A DNA stretch of 64,000 nucleotides from Pseudomonas fortuita (GTDB taxonomy: Bacteria > Pseudomonadota > Gammaproteobacteria > Pseudomonadales > Pseudomonadaceae). The stretch lies in NCBI RefSeq assembly GCF_026898135.2, contig NZ_CP114035.2, forward strand, positions 2,955,501 through 3,019,500. The letters run 5' to 3'. This document shows positions 37,557 to 46,819 of this stretch, in pieces. The notes under the pieces were generated by a model that saw only the letters and a program-made list of their open reading frames with translations, did no database searches and was not told the origin of the DNA. Within the stretch, counting starts at the first letter, position 1; each line of letters begins with the position of its first letter. A program made the position numbers and the translations under genes.

Positions 37557-38186
37557 ATGCCCGCCATGCTTGCCTCTGCCGACCTGTTGATCGCTTTCGT
37601 GCTGTTTGCCTTTGTATCGTCCATCACTCCCGGCCCCAACAACACCATGTTACTGGCCTCGGGGGTGAACTTCGGCGTGCGTCGTTCGGTCCCTCATGCC
37701 CTGGGTATCAGCATCGGTTTCATGGTCATGGTGCTGGCCGTGGGCTTGGGCCTGGGTGAAGTATTCAAGGCCTGGCCGCCGCTGTACACGGCGCTGCGCT
37801 ATACCGGCGCCGCCTACCTGCTGTATCTGGCCTGGAAAATAGCCACTTCCGGGCCAGTCGGCACGGCCTCCTCGAGCGCCCGCAAGCCGCTGGGGTTCTG
37901 GGGCGCAGCGGCGTTCCAGTGGGTCAACCCCAAGGCCTGGGTCATGGCGGTGGGTGCGATTACCACCTACACACCGGCGCAAGGCTATGTGACCAACGTG
38001 ATTGTCATCGCCGCCTTGTTTGCCTTGGTCAACCTGCCTAGCGTCGGTGTGTGGGTAATGTTCGGCAGCGCCCTGCGCAACGTATTGCAGAACCCGCGCT
38101 GGCTGATGCTGTTCAATGTCCTGATGGCCTTGTTGCTGGTGATTTCACTCTACCCGCTGCTGTTTGTAGAATCGGCGTTTTCTTAG
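37557..38186 (+). CDS. LysE/RhtB-family amino-acid exporter
   Basis: A 209-residue inner-membrane protein with five to six hydrophobic segments. It opens with the family signature FVSSITPGPNNTMLLASGVNFG and later has FQWVNPKAWVMAVGAI. LysE/RhtB proteins export amino acids or derivatives. ATG at 37566 is an alternative start. The alpha/beta hydrolase gene begins 21 bases downstream and is probably co-transcribed. Confidence 0.9.
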   Translation: MPAMLASADLLIAFVLFAFVSSITPGPNNTMLLASGVNFGVRRSVPHALGISIGFMVMVLAVGLGLGEVFKAWPPLYTALRYTGAAYLLYLAWKIATSGPVGTASSSARKPLGFWGAAAFQWVNPKAWVMAVGAITTYTPAQGYVTNVIVIAALFALVNLPSVGVWVMFGSALRNVLQNPRWLMLFNVLMALLLVISLYPLLFVESAFS

Positions 38187-38207
38187 CCCCGCGAGTGAAG
38201 CAAGCCG

Positions 38208-39080
38208 ATGCAGTTGATACCCTGGTCCCACGAATGCGCCGAAGGTTTCACCCTGCGTGGCTGGCGAACACCTGTCAGTGGCAAGCCGTTGCTGCATTTT
38301 TTGCACGGCAATGGCTTCTGTTGCCTGGCCTACCAACCGTTGCTGATGCGTCTGGGCGAACATTTCGACCTGTGGCTTTGCGACGTTCAGGGGCATGGCG
38401 ACAGTGACCATGGTGGGGTGTTTCGGGGGTGGAACCGTACTGCCGAGCTGGCAGTGGAAGCCTTTCAGGCCGGGCGTGGCGGGTACGGCGATGTGCCGCG
38501 GTTTGCCGTGGGGCACAGCTTTGGCGGCGTGCTTACGGGCCTGATCCTGGCCGCTGAACCTGAGCTGTTCGAGCGTGCGGTGTTGCTAGACCCCGTGTTG
38601 TTCAGTCGTCGCATGCTGGGTGTGATGGGCGCAGCAGCACTGGTTGGCCTGCACCAGCGTCATGCATTGGCACGCAAGGCCGCCAGCCGCCGCAGCCACT
38701 GGCCTGATCGCGAGGCAGCGCTAGCCTTGCTGCAAGGGCGGGGCATCTTCAAGGGCTGGACCCATGCAGCGCTGCAGGCTTATGTCGAACACGCCATCGG
38801 CGATTGTGGCGATGCAGTGGTGCTCAAGTGCCGGCCCAGCCGGGAAGTGGAAATCTTCAGTTCATTCCCCAAACGCATGTGGGCGCGCCTTGCAGCGATC
38901 AGCGCGCCGACACGGATTCTGTATGGCGAACAGACGTATCCCTTCGTGCCACATTCGGTGAACCGCCTGGCCACGCTCAACCGGCATGTAACCGCCCGGC
39001 AAGTTGCCGGTGGGCACTGTTTCATGCAGGAAGACCCGGCCATGGCGGCCGAGCAGGTACTCGCTTTCTTGCCGGGCTGA
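38208..39080 (+). CDS. alpha/beta-hydrolase fold protein
   Basis: A 290-residue hydrolase. The oxyanion region HGNGFCCLAYQPL lies at about 27-39, the nucleophile elbow GHSFGG (Ser) at about 102-107, and the likely catalytic His near the C-terminus in VAGGHCFMQEDP. No signal peptide is visible, so it is cytoplasmic. It could be an esterase or lactonase; nothing in the context names the substrate. Confidence 0.87.
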   Translation: MQLIPWSHECAEGFTLRGWRTPVSGKPLLHFLHGNGFCCLAYQPLLMRLGEHFDLWLCDVQGHGDSDHGGVFRGWNRTAELAVEAFQAGRGGYGDVPRFAVGHSFGGVLTGLILAAEPELFERAVLLDPVLFSRRMLGVMGAAALVGLHQRHALARKAASRRSHWPDREAALALLQGRGIFKGWTHAALQAYVEHAIGDCGDAVVLKCRPSREVEIFSSFPKRMWARLAAISAPTRILYGEQTYPFVPHSVNRLATLNRHVTARQVAGGHCFMQEDPAMAAEQVLAFLPG

Positions 39081-39176
39081 CTGTTCCATAGGTAGAACGA
39101 TGTATGCCGAATAACCCGTCTACCGCCTGATTCGTATCATTGATAAGGTTATCCCAGCCAAGAGAGGAGCCTTCTC

Positions 39177-40064
39177 ATGAAAAACATTCTGGGTATCCAC
39201 CGCAGCCCACACGCCCATTGGGTAGGTGATGGTTTTCCCGTGCGCAGCCTGTTCACTTACGAAAACCTGGCCAGCCGGATCAGCCCGTTCCTGCTGCTGG
39301 ACTACGCTGGCCCCCATGACTTCACCCCGACCACGGCGCGGCGCGGCGTTGGCCAGCACCCGCACCGCGGCTTCGAGACCGTGACCATCGTCTATCAGGG
39401 CGAGCTGGAACACCGTGACTCCACGGGTGCTGGCGGCCTGATCGGACCAGGTGATGTGCAGTGGATGACCGCCGCCAATGGCATCATCCATGAGGAGTTC
39501 CATTCCCCGGGCTTTGCCCGCAGTGGCGGTACCCTGGAAATGGTCCAGTTGTGGGTCAACCTGCCCGCGCGTGACAAACGTGCAGCGGCCGGCTACCAGA
39601 CGCTGCTGGCCAGCGACATCCCGGTGGTAGCGCTGGAGGGCGACGCCGGTAGCTTGCGGGTGATTGCCGGCGACTACAAGGGGCACCCAGGGCCGGCGCG
39701 GACCTTTACCGCGATGGATGTGTGGGACCTGCGGCTCAATGCCGGCACGGCCTTGCAGCTGCCGGTTGCTGTCGGTCGCAACGCGGCGCTGGTGGTGTTA
39801 CGCGGTAACGTGCGCATCAATGGCGAGCGCGACGCTGGCCCGTCCAGCCTGGTACTGCTGGACCGGGACGGGGAGGATGTCACCGTGCAGGCTCTGGAGG
39901 GCACCAGTGTGCTGGTGCTCAGCGGCGAGCCGATTGACGAGCCGATCGTCGGTTACGGTCCATTCGTGATGAACAGCCAGGCGGAGATTGCCGAGTCGTT
40001 CGACGATTTCCATGCCGGGCGGTTTGGGCAGATGCAGGATGAACGGGAAGGGGCCGGCCATTGA
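39177..40064 (+). CDS. pirin family protein
   Basis: A 295-residue cupin-fold protein. The metal-binding motif of pirins appears in GVGQHPHRGFETVTIVYQG and LEHRDSTG, and the DVQWMTAANGIIHEE segment is diagnostic. Some bacterial pirins show quercetin 2,3-dioxygenase activity, others act as redox-sensing regulators. Strong ribosome binding site (GAGGAG). Single gene with no clear operon partner. Confidence 0.92.
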   Translation: MKNILGIHRSPHAHWVGDGFPVRSLFTYENLASRISPFLLLDYAGPHDFTPTTARRGVGQHPHRGFETVTIVYQGELEHRDSTGAGGLIGPGDVQWMTAANGIIHEEFHSPGFARSGGTLEMVQLWVNLPARDKRAAAGYQTLLASDIPVVALEGDAGSLRVIAGDYKGHPGPARTFTAMDVWDLRLNAGTALQLPVAVGRNAALVVLRGNVRINGERDAGPSSLVLLDRDGEDVTVQALEGTSVLVLSGEPIDEPIVGYGPFVMNSQAEIAESFDDFHAGRFGQMQDEREGAGH

Positions 40065-40307
40065 ACCGTGGCTGGTGATACCGGCACCGCTCGTCGTTAA
40101 GTCAGGCTTTGCATTCGAACCCTCGGCCCGCGAGCGCAATCTTCCACTAAGGTGCTAAGGGATTCCCCGCATCATCATTGCCCCGGCGCATGGACGCCTG
40201 CCAGGGCATGGGCAATATCAATTGGCGCCCCGCCCGATAAAGGCGTACTCACTCACAACAGGCCATCGCACAGAGAGGGTCGTACCACGTCGTTGATTGG
40301 AGTTTCG

Positions 40308-40547
40308 ATGCTGGAGATGCGGCAGATGATCGAGCAGGCATGCCTGCCCGACCGCTGTGAAGTCAGCTGCCCGGACGGCGCCAACCTGACCATCCGCCTG
40401 GGTCAGGGCCAGAGTCTCGAAAAGAGCGTGACCCTCAGTGGGGTTCCGTTGCACAACCTTAACAGTTGCCGTGACCTGGTCCACCTCGTGGGGCAGTTGC
40501 ATGCGCTGCGCAACAGCCACCCGGCGCCACTCAGGTCGCATGCTTGA
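40308..40547 (+). CDS. DUF1652 family protein
   Basis: A 79-residue protein resembling the Pseudomonas-specific DUF1652 family: N-terminal LEMRQMIEQACLPDRCEVSC, a middle LTIRLGQG strand and a C-terminal LVGQLHALR helix. The ATG at 40308 follows GGAG at five bases. The function is unknown. The preceding 243-base gap (40065-40307) shows no other feature that I can support; an in-frame extension back to 40152 has no ribosome binding site. Confidence 0.75.
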   Translation: MLEMRQMIEQACLPDRCEVSCPDGANLTIRLGQGQSLEKSVTLSGVPLHNLNSCRDLVHLVGQLHALRNSHPAPLRSHA

Positions 40548-40567
40548 GTGCACCTGGTTTGCCCCGG

Positions 40568-41182
40568 TCAGCCCAGGTTGGCCGGGCGCACGTATTCTGG
40601 CATCAGGCCGTTGAACCAGAACAGAACCATCGCCACGAGCAGGGTTACCAAAACCAGAAGCCCCACGCCCCACACGCATGTCGCGAACAGCATTGCCTGT
40701 TCCTTTTTAAGCCGCAGGAATGTCTGCAAACCGCCATACAGCAAGACGCTTGCATAGGCCGAAGCGGCCATTAGCGCGACGAAGGCCAACCAGCGAATCG
40801 GCAGCAGCCCGACTACCCCGGCGAAGAACCACGGCGTGGCGCAGTAGGCGGCAAAACCGATGCACTGGCTCAGGCTTGGATGTGCGTCGAACCCTCGTGA
40901 CATCCAGCGGATCATCACCCCCATCAGCATCACGCCCACAACGGTGGTGGCATACAGCAGCCCCGCCAGTTGCGCGGCGCTACCCATGCCAAGGCGTACC
41001 CGCTCCTCGGCCGCCAGGCTCCAGCCGAAGGTGGTCGTGCCAATGAACAGGCACACGGCGGGTATCAGTGCCAAGGCCAGCAGCCGCGGCAGGTATTGCT
41101 GTGGGTGGTCTTCTTCGGCCCGACGAATATCCAGCCAGGCGTCGGCGGGGTGGGTGAAGAGCTTGAGCAATGGACTGTTCAT
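40568..41182 (-). CDS. Yip1-domain inner-membrane protein
   Basis: A 204-residue integral membrane protein with about five helices. The opening LLKLFTHPADAWLDIRRAE and the layout of the helices match bacterial Yip1-domain proteins. Functions in the family are largely unknown. GGAG precedes the ATG. It is convergent with the DUF1652 gene. Confidence 0.8.
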   Translation of the reverse strand: MNSPLLKLFTHPADAWLDIRRAEEDHPQQYLPRLLALALIPAVCLFIGTTTFGWSLAAEERVRLGMGSAAQLAGLLYATTVVGVMLMGVMIRWMSRGFDAHPSLSQCIGFAAYCATPWFFAGVVGLLPIRWLAFVALMAASAYASVLLYGGLQTFLRLKKEQAMLFATCVWGVGLLVLVTLLVAMVLFWFNGLMPEYVRPANLG

Positions 41183-41268
41183 GGCATTCTCCGGCGGGCA
41201 GAGGCCCTTTTGCTATGGAGAGACGCCGCGGTCGGCCGGTTCAGCTGGTTTAGCTGCCGTTGATCGGC

Positions 41269-41556
41269 TTACTGTAGCTCGAGCAGCAGGTTGAGGCCGC
41301 CATCGCCGCACTTGCCTTTGTCGCGAACCACCCCATGATAACTGCGCCCATCCCAGACGAAGGCCACACTGTGGGCACGGTCGACCTTGTCAGGCAGCGG
41401 CGGGCAGATATGCAGACGCAGCCCCGCTCGACCTTGAAGGTTGAGATCGGCCAGCTGGCACTGGCATTCCACGCTCTGCGCCACTGGGCCGAAAAGGGTG
41501 TCGCGTACGTAATCGAGCTGCAGCGAGGCGTTGGGGGCACGGCCAGGCATCTTCAT
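41269..41556 (-). CDS. small hypothetical protein
   Basis: A 95-residue protein. The sequence has a mixed composition with four cysteines (VECQCQLADL, HICPPL, GKCGDGG) and no membrane segment. ATG at 41556 is favoured, with GGAG ten bases upstream; the second ATG at 41550 is possible. I do not recognise a family. It stands alone between the Yip1 and AlkB genes. Confidence 0.5.
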   Translation of the reverse strand: MKMPGRAPNASLQLDYVRDTLFGPVAQSVECQCQLADLNLQGRAGLRLHICPPLPDKVDRAHSVAFVWDGRSYHGVVRDKGKCGDGGLNLLLELQ

Positions 41557-41722
41557 CGGTAAGTGGCTCCGTGGCAACGGTTTGAGGGGCTAAGTGGGTT
41601 CGACATGGCAGGCTCCAGGCAAGGAAGGCGGCTTGATATTTGAAGCTTGCCTGGCCTGGATGTTCAACATGTTTCATGTGAATTCATCTTGTTTTGCGCC
41701 GGGTGGTAGAAGCGGGGCCTGT

Positions 41723-42370
41723 TCAGGGCCCCGCCTTGCGCAATGTCAGGTTGATCCGCCGCTCGCCCATGCGCGGATGCACGCCGGGTTTGATGGGCAG
41801 CACGCCGTGAAAGCGCAAGCGGTCCTCGCCGCCCCAGACCAACACATCGCCGTGGCTCAGGGGGATGCGACGGGGCTTGTCGGCGCGCTGCAGGCCGCCG
41901 AACAGGAACACTGCCGGTAGGCCCAGCGACACAGACACGATCGGCTGCCCGAAGTCCCGTTCGTCGCGGTCCTGGTGCAGGCTCAAGCGTGTGCCTGGCA
42001 GGTAATGGTTGACCAGGCAGGCATCCGGCACGAAGCCCTCGAAGCCGGCCAGCGCCGCAGCGCGGGCGGCGAGCGCGAGCAGAACCGGGGGCAGTGCAGG
42101 CCACGGCTTGCCACTGAGCGGATCGTTGGGGCTATAGCGGTAACCCTGTTCGTCACTCACCCAACCCAGCGTGCCGCAGTTGGTCAGGCCTACAGCCATG
42201 CGTAGGCCACCGGGCGTGTGCATGTGCCGGAAGGGCGCTGCACGCAGCACCGGGCGCAGCGCATCGAGCAGCGGCTCGGTTTCGGCCAGGGCAAAGCCGG
42301 GCAAAAGCACGGTATGGCTGGCCAGGCGTTGTGGCTGGGGGCCGAACAGGTCTAGGTCGGACTGGATCAT
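41723..42370 (-). CDS. alkB: AlkB-type alpha-ketoglutarate-dependent DNA dealkylase
   Basis: A 215-residue Fe(II)/2-oxoglutarate dioxygenase, essentially the length of E. coli AlkB, which oxidatively removes alkyl groups from 1-methyladenine and 3-methylcytosine in DNA. The iron-binding HxD is in LSLHQDRDE, the distal His in RFHGVLPIKPG, and the 2-oxoglutarate-binding arginines in RRINLTLR. Ligand-pocket residues NHYLPGTRL also match. The ATG at 42370 is chosen from homology; the frame stays open far upstream. It is not next to ada. Confidence 0.94.
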   Translation of the reverse strand: MIQSDLDLFGPQPQRLASHTVLLPGFALAETEPLLDALRPVLRAAPFRHMHTPGGLRMAVGLTNCGTLGWVSDEQGYRYSPNDPLSGKPWPALPPVLLALAARAAALAGFEGFVPDACLVNHYLPGTRLSLHQDRDERDFGQPIVSVSLGLPAVFLFGGLQRADKPRRIPLSHGDVLVWGGEDRLRFHGVLPIKPGVHPRMGERRINLTLRKAGP

Positions 42371-42550
42371 GGCACCGCACAGGTTCGAGGGAGTGGATAT
42401 TGTATCCCTGCAATTGCAATCCCCGCAGGAGCATCCTTGTGCGGCGAAGAGGCCGGTATGCCTCCCAACGATGTGCCAGTCCTGCAGGCCCTTTCGCAGC
42501 ACAAGGCTGATCCTGCAGGGAATGCATATACCGGGCAGAGGGTGTGAGCG

Positions 42551-42591
42551 AAAAAGGAACCGCGGCACCAGGGAGAGGAGCACCGCGGTTC
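42551..42591 (-). terminator. intrinsic terminator of the curlin operon
   Basis: On the minus strand GAACCGCGG pairs with CCGCGGTTC around a 17-base loop, followed by CTTTTTC. It begins 14 bases after the CsgA-like stop codon and shows that this gene ends the operon. Confidence 0.85.
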
Positions 42592-42604
42592 AAGGGGGAG
42601 CGGG

Positions 42605-44050
42605 TTACTTTTGGGTCACGGTGGCCAGGTTTGCACTGCCCAGCTGAGTGATGGTGGCGGTTTGGGCGATACCACTCTGGTCGACGAACGCCTTGTTGCC
42701 CTGGCCTCCCTGGGTCACGTAGGCGACGTTGATGCTGTCAGTCTGTTTGATGGTGGCTTCGTTGCCGCTGCCGTACAGCTGGTTGGTGTAGCTCTGGTTG
42801 CTGTAGCCGGATTGGTCCAGGGTAATGGTGTTGCCGGTGCCCTGGCTGTTGCCGTAGGCATAGTTGTCGGTACCGCGCTGGTCGGCGATCAGGATGTTGT
42901 CGGTGCCGTTCTGCTCGAAATACAGCTCATTGTTGACGTCGTCCTGCTTGGTCTGCATCTGGTTGCCTTTGCCCGTCTGGGTCAGCGTGGCCACCTGGTC
43001 AGCGCCTTTTTGGGTCAGGTTGACGCCGTTGCCGTTGCCGGTCTGGTTGATGGTGGCACTTTGGTTGGTGCCGAACTGGCCACCCATCTTGGCGCCTTTC
43101 CAGTTGCTGGCGGTGATGCTGTTGCCATTGCCTTTGGTGTTGATGGTCAGGTTGAGGTTTTCACCATTCTGGTAGGTGAAATGCAGGTTGTTGTTGCCGG
43201 TCTGGGTGATGGTGGCGGTCGCGTTATTGGTTTCGAACTGGTCCGACCAACTGGCGTTGGCATTGCCTTGCTGCGTCAGGCTGACCTTGTTGCCGGTGCC
43301 GAAGCTCTGGTCGATATAGCCCTCGTTCGTCTGCCCGGTCTGGACCACGGAAGCCTGGCTACCGACCTGGGTGTCCTGCCACACTTCCACCGAGTTGCCG
43401 CCACCGTACTGGCCAATGCCAATGGTGCCACCGGTGCCCTCACGCTGGTCGCCGTAGGCCCAGTTGTCGTGGCCATCCTGGTAGACCTGGATGTCGCCAT
43501 CGACATGGTTCAGGTGCTCGGCGGCTGCATAGTTGTCCTGGCCGGTCTGGTTGACGGTACTGCGGTTGTTGCTGCCACCGAAGGTCTGCTCAAGGAAGGC
43601 CTCGTTGCGCTGGCCGGATTGCCAGCTGGCGGCTTTGCTGCCTTCCTGGGTGTCCTGCCACACGGTGGATTTGTTACCGACGCCTTGCTGGGTTTGCAGC
43701 GATTCGTTGTTCATCCCTACCGACTGGCTAGCGAAGGCATCGTTGTAGCTGCCCCCGGCAGTTTGGGTAATCTGGCTGCCGTTCTCGAACAGTTGCTCGG
43801 CGTAGCCGGCGTTGTACTGGCCGGTGGCGCTCTGCTGGATATCGCTGGTGCTCTCGGTTTGCACCGCCAGGTGGTTGTGACCTTTACCGGTCTGGTTCTG
43901 CGTGGCCGAAGCGAAGGATGCCTGGGTCTGGCTGACCTCGGCGATGTTGTCCTTGCCGTCCTGAGTCTGCGATGAGGTGCTGTCAGCAGCCATGGCCTGA
44001 CCTGCGAGGGCCAGGACGATAGCGGCACTTAAAGGGGCGAGCTTGTACAT
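42605..44050 (-). CDS. csgA: CsgA-like curlin (major amyloid subunit), unusually long
   Basis: A 481-residue exported amyloid subunit. A signal peptide (cleavage after AGQAMA, about residue 22) is followed by roughly twenty curlin repeats of about 22-23 residues with the Gln-X-Gly-X-X-Asn spacing (for example ITQTGNNN, LTQKGADQ, ITLDQSGYSN). E. coli CsgA has five repeats in about 150 residues. A longer period is also visible: VWQDTQ plus its flanks recur 93 residues apart, about four repeats. The ATG at 44050 has GGAGG upstream. It is the last gene of the operon, 16 bases after csgB. No csgE, csgF or csgG lies in the window, so secretion must depend on genes elsewhere. Confidence 0.88.
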   Translation of the reverse strand: MYKLAPLSAAIVLALAGQAMAADSTSSQTQDGKDNIAEVSQTQASFASATQNQTGKGHNHLAVQTESTSDIQQSATGQYNAGYAEQLFENGSQITQTAGGSYNDAFASQSVGMNNESLQTQQGVGNKSTVWQDTQEGSKAASWQSGQRNEAFLEQTFGGSNNRSTVNQTGQDNYAAAEHLNHVDGDIQVYQDGHDNWAYGDQREGTGGTIGIGQYGGGNSVEVWQDTQVGSQASVVQTGQTNEGYIDQSFGTGNKVSLTQQGNANASWSDQFETNNATATITQTGNNNLHFTYQNGENLNLTINTKGNGNSITASNWKGAKMGGQFGTNQSATINQTGNGNGVNLTQKGADQVATLTQTGKGNQMQTKQDDVNNELYFEQNGTDNILIADQRGTDNYAYGNSQGTGNTITLDQSGYSNQSYTNQLYGSGNEATIKQTDSINVAYVTQGGQGNKAFVDQSGIAQTATITQLGSANLATVTQK

Positions 44051-44066
44051 GGTGGTGCCTCCAGGT

Positions 44067-44540
44067 CTATCGGTATTGTGTGATCTGCACATGTTGGCCA
44101 TTGCCGGTCTGGCTCACGGAGCTGCTGAGGCCCGAACCGGACTGCACGATGCTGGCGCTGTTGTCGTTGCCGATCTGCTCGATGGCTGCGCTGTTGCTGC
44201 TGCCGCTCTGTCGGATCGACGCACTGTTGCCCTTTCCCTGTTGGCTGATGGTTGCCATCAGGTCACTGCCTTCCTGCAAGATGTACGCTTCCTGCGCACC
44301 GCCGGCCTGGACGATGCGGCCCAGCAGGGCCTGACCGTTCTGGTCGAGGGCGGCGCGGTTGCCTGACCCTTGCTGCTCGATCACTGCAGCCTGACCGGCG
44401 CCGACCGGTAGCAGGCGGATGATCACCGGTTCACCGAGGTCATTGCCGGGTGCAAGGTCGGCGTTGTCCATCAGGTCATCGGCCCAGCTGGCCTGGCCCG
44501 CCAGGGCCAGGCTGAACAGCAGTGGATACAGGCGCTTCAT
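44067..44540 (-). CDS. csgB: CsgB-like curlin (nucleator subunit)
   Basis: A 157-residue exported protein, close to the length of E. coli CsgB. The signal peptide ends near QASWADD (about residue 20). The C-terminal part contains about five curlin-type repeats (AAVIEQQGSGNRA, ATISQQGKGNSA, ASIRQSGSSNSA, AAIEQIGNDNSA, ASIVQSGSG). It probably nucleates polymerisation of the large CsgA-like protein at the cell surface. It sits 16 bases before csgA and 15 bases after the large Ig-like protein gene. Confidence 0.88.
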   Translation of the reverse strand: MKRLYPLLFSLALAGQASWADDLMDNADLAPGNDLGEPVIIRLLPVGAGQAAVIEQQGSGNRAALDQNGQALLGRIVQAGGAQEAYILQEGSDLMATISQQGKGNSASIRQSGSSNSAAIEQIGNDNSASIVQSGSGLSSSVSQTGNGQHVQITQYR

Positions 44541-44555
44541 GGCGTTTCCCCGCCT

Positions 44556-46787
44556 TTACTGCACAACCACGTTGACGGTGCGGGTGGTACCCGGGCTGGT
44601 GGTGATGGTTGCCGTCGGCGCGGCGGTCGGGATGATCGTGGTGCTGTTGCTCACTGCCAGTCGCCAGCGGCCGGTCACGGGTACCGTGGTGGTACCCAGC
44701 GTTTGCACGCCGGTGGTAGTGGTGACCCGGACGGTGACAACGTTGCCCGTGGTTACCGATGAGGTACCGCTGATGTCCCAGTTGTACCGGTTGTTGGAGC
44801 GCGCCGTGACGGTGGCTGCCGTGACTGCGAAGGTTTCGGCGGCAGGCCGTGGCGACACGTTGACGGTGACCGTACCCGGGGTGGATAGCGCCCCCAGCGA
44901 GTCACGTGCCTGGTAGGTGAAGGTGGCGGTGAAGGCTGCAGTGACCGTGGCCGGTGGGGTGTAGGTGACGGTGGTGCCGTCGGTGCTGACCGTGCCCCGG
45001 CCGGCGGCCGGTTGGGTGACGGCAGCAACGGCCAGCGGCACGTTGCCCTCTGGATCGGTGTCGTTGGCCAGCACGTTGATGGTCAATGGCACGCCCAGGG
45101 TGGCGACGGTTTCCGGGTTGGCGGTCGGTGCCCGGTTAGGCGCAACGTTGATCGTGACCGTGGCCGGTTCCGACTTCAGGCCTTTGGAATCCACCGCCCG
45201 GTAGCTGAAGGTGGCCACCAGCGGTTGCGTAGCCCCGGCTGGCGGGGTGTAGGTAACCGAGGTGGTACCGTTGAGCACGACGCCGCCAAGGCCGGTACCG
45301 GGTTGGGTGAGGTCACTGATGGTCAGTGGCACGTTGCCGTCCGGATCGCTGTCGTTCAGCAGCAGGTTGAGGGTAAGCGGGATACCGACACTGGTGCTTC
45401 CGATGTCAGCCTGGGCCAGCGGTGGCTGGTTGGCCGCCTCGACGGGGGCGTTGCCGACCACGAGCACCGGTTCTACGTCAGCACCACCATGGGCAGATTT
45501 GACTGTCACGGTGGCTGGCGGTTGCGCCACGTCGTTGATCGTGATGCTTTGCAGCGTGCCCGATTTCGACAGGCGGCCGTAACCCTGGGCGAGCATGTCG
45601 GGGATCGCTACCTCATCACTGGACCTGGCCTCGATCAGCAGGCGCTTGTTGGCCCAGTCATATCGCGCGGTACTGACCTTGACCACGTCGGTCAGCTTGC
45701 TCGACAACGCGGTCGGCTGGGTGCCGCCGGCACTGTTGCTGGCCGTGACCACTACCACCGCAGGCGGTGCAGTCTGGCCAAGCTGTTGGTGGAAGAACAG
45801 GCCGTTGTTGTCTGCCGTCAGGGTGAACTGGCAGGGCGATGGCGGCGTGCCGACCAGTGCCAGGCCATTGCGCATGCACAGGCTGGCCTCTTTCGGCGCT
45901 TTGGCGAACACTTCCACACGGGTACCGCTGCCATTGCGTGAGTAGGTGGCGCGCTCCAGGGTGACCGGGGTTTGCGCGCGTGGGTCCAGCACCTTGCCCG
46001 AGACCGTGAACAGCGCGGTCTCGATGCGACCGGGCGGGCCGTCGATGCGGATGAAGTTGGTGTTGAACGGGCTGCCGGCCACGGCTTCCGGCCGGTTAGG
46101 GTCGCCGATGAAGGTTTCGGTGGCGCCGGTGTCCGGATTGACTTCGGTGTAAGGCCCGCCCACCCCGCGCAGCCATGGCCCGAGAGCGCCATTGAGCGCC
46201 CCTGTGAAGTTGCCCGGTGCCCCGATGCCGATGTCGCGGGTGATGTTGATCGCTCGACGACCGGGCGTGGTGACGTTCACGGTCTCGACACCGTAGGGGT
46301 GTGTGATGGTGTATACACCGGCACGGGGTACAGACACACGGATACGGATACGGGCGAAGCTCTGCTGGTCGCCGTCTACCGGGTTCTCGGCAGCAAAGGC
46401 TGCTTCCAGGCCGGCAACGTAGGCATCCAGTTCGTAGCCGCTGTTACCAACGGCAGGGATGGTGGCTTCGGCCAGGAACCAGAACATTTCTGGCGGCCAG
46501 TTGTCGGGGAACACCAGCGGCAATGCATCGTCGTAGATGCCGGGCTCTGGTAGCAGGGTGCACATGTAGGACGGTGCGGCCGGTGTGCCGGGCACCCGGG
46601 TACTGGTCGCGCGTGACTGGCACAGTTCCAGGGACTGGTTGAGGCTGTCCTTGTACCACATCGGGTAGCCGCCAGTGGCGAAGGTGTAGGGCCCCGGGTC
46701 GACATCAGACAACGCGGCAAAGGCGGCGCTGGTAACGGTGAGGGAAAAACCGGCGGCGAACAGCGCACGGCGCGACCAAGTGTTCAT
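44556..46787 (-). CDS. large exported protein with cadherin/Ig-like repeats, curlin operon
   Basis: A 743-residue exported protein. The signal peptide is MNTWSRRALFAAGFSLTV to about residue 24. The N-terminal domain of about 280 residues is clearly paralogous to the neighbouring 442-residue protein (shared DPGPY, SYMCTLLPEPG, GRRAINITRDIGI, SPFNTNFIRI). Two tandem cadherin-like domains follow (about 435-630), each with an LNDSDPDGNVPL-type calcium-binding motif, then a final beta-rich Thr/Val domain. The start at 46787 has AAGGAGG; ATG at 46823 overlaps the upstream stop but has no site. No membrane anchor is seen. I do not recognise the N-terminal family; a role in the curlin matrix or surface adhesion is inferred from the operon. 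Confidence 0.8.
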   Translation of the reverse strand: MNTWSRRALFAAGFSLTVTSAAFAALSDVDPGPYTFATGGYPMWYKDSLNQSLELCQSRATSTRVPGTPAAPSYMCTLLPEPGIYDDALPLVFPDNWPPEMFWFLAEATIPAVGNSGYELDAYVAGLEAAFAAENPVDGDQQSFARIRIRVSVPRAGVYTITHPYGVETVNVTTPGRRAINITRDIGIGAPGNFTGALNGALGPWLRGVGGPYTEVNPDTGATETFIGDPNRPEAVAGSPFNTNFIRIDGPPGRIETALFTVSGKVLDPRAQTPVTLERATYSRNGSGTRVEVFAKAPKEASLCMRNGLALVGTPPSPCQFTLTADNNGLFFHQQLGQTAPPAVVVVTASNSAGGTQPTALSSKLTDVVKVSTARYDWANKRLLIEARSSDEVAIPDMLAQGYGRLSKSGTLQSITINDVAQPPATVTVKSAHGGADVEPVLVVGNAPVEAANQPPLAQADIGSTSVGIPLTLNLLLNDSDPDGNVPLTISDLTQPGTGLGGVVLNGTTSVTYTPPAGATQPLVATFSYRAVDSKGLKSEPATVTINVAPNRAPTANPETVATLGVPLTINVLANDTDPEGNVPLAVAAVTQPAAGRGTVSTDGTTVTYTPPATVTAAFTATFTYQARDSLGALSTPGTVTVNVSPRPAAETFAVTAATVTARSNNRYNWDISGTSSVTTGNVVTVRVTTTTGVQTLGTTTVPVTGRWRLAVSNSTTIIPTAAPTATITTSPGTTRTVNVVVQ

Positions 46788-46819
46788 GCGGCCTCCTTGA
46801 AGGCTGAGCCTTTGTCTGT

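Noticed and set aside
42605..44050. Short direct repeats that might suggest a CRISPR array or satellite DNA
   Set aside because: The periodicity is in codons for curlin repeats with divergent DNA; there are no identical repeats with unique spacers.
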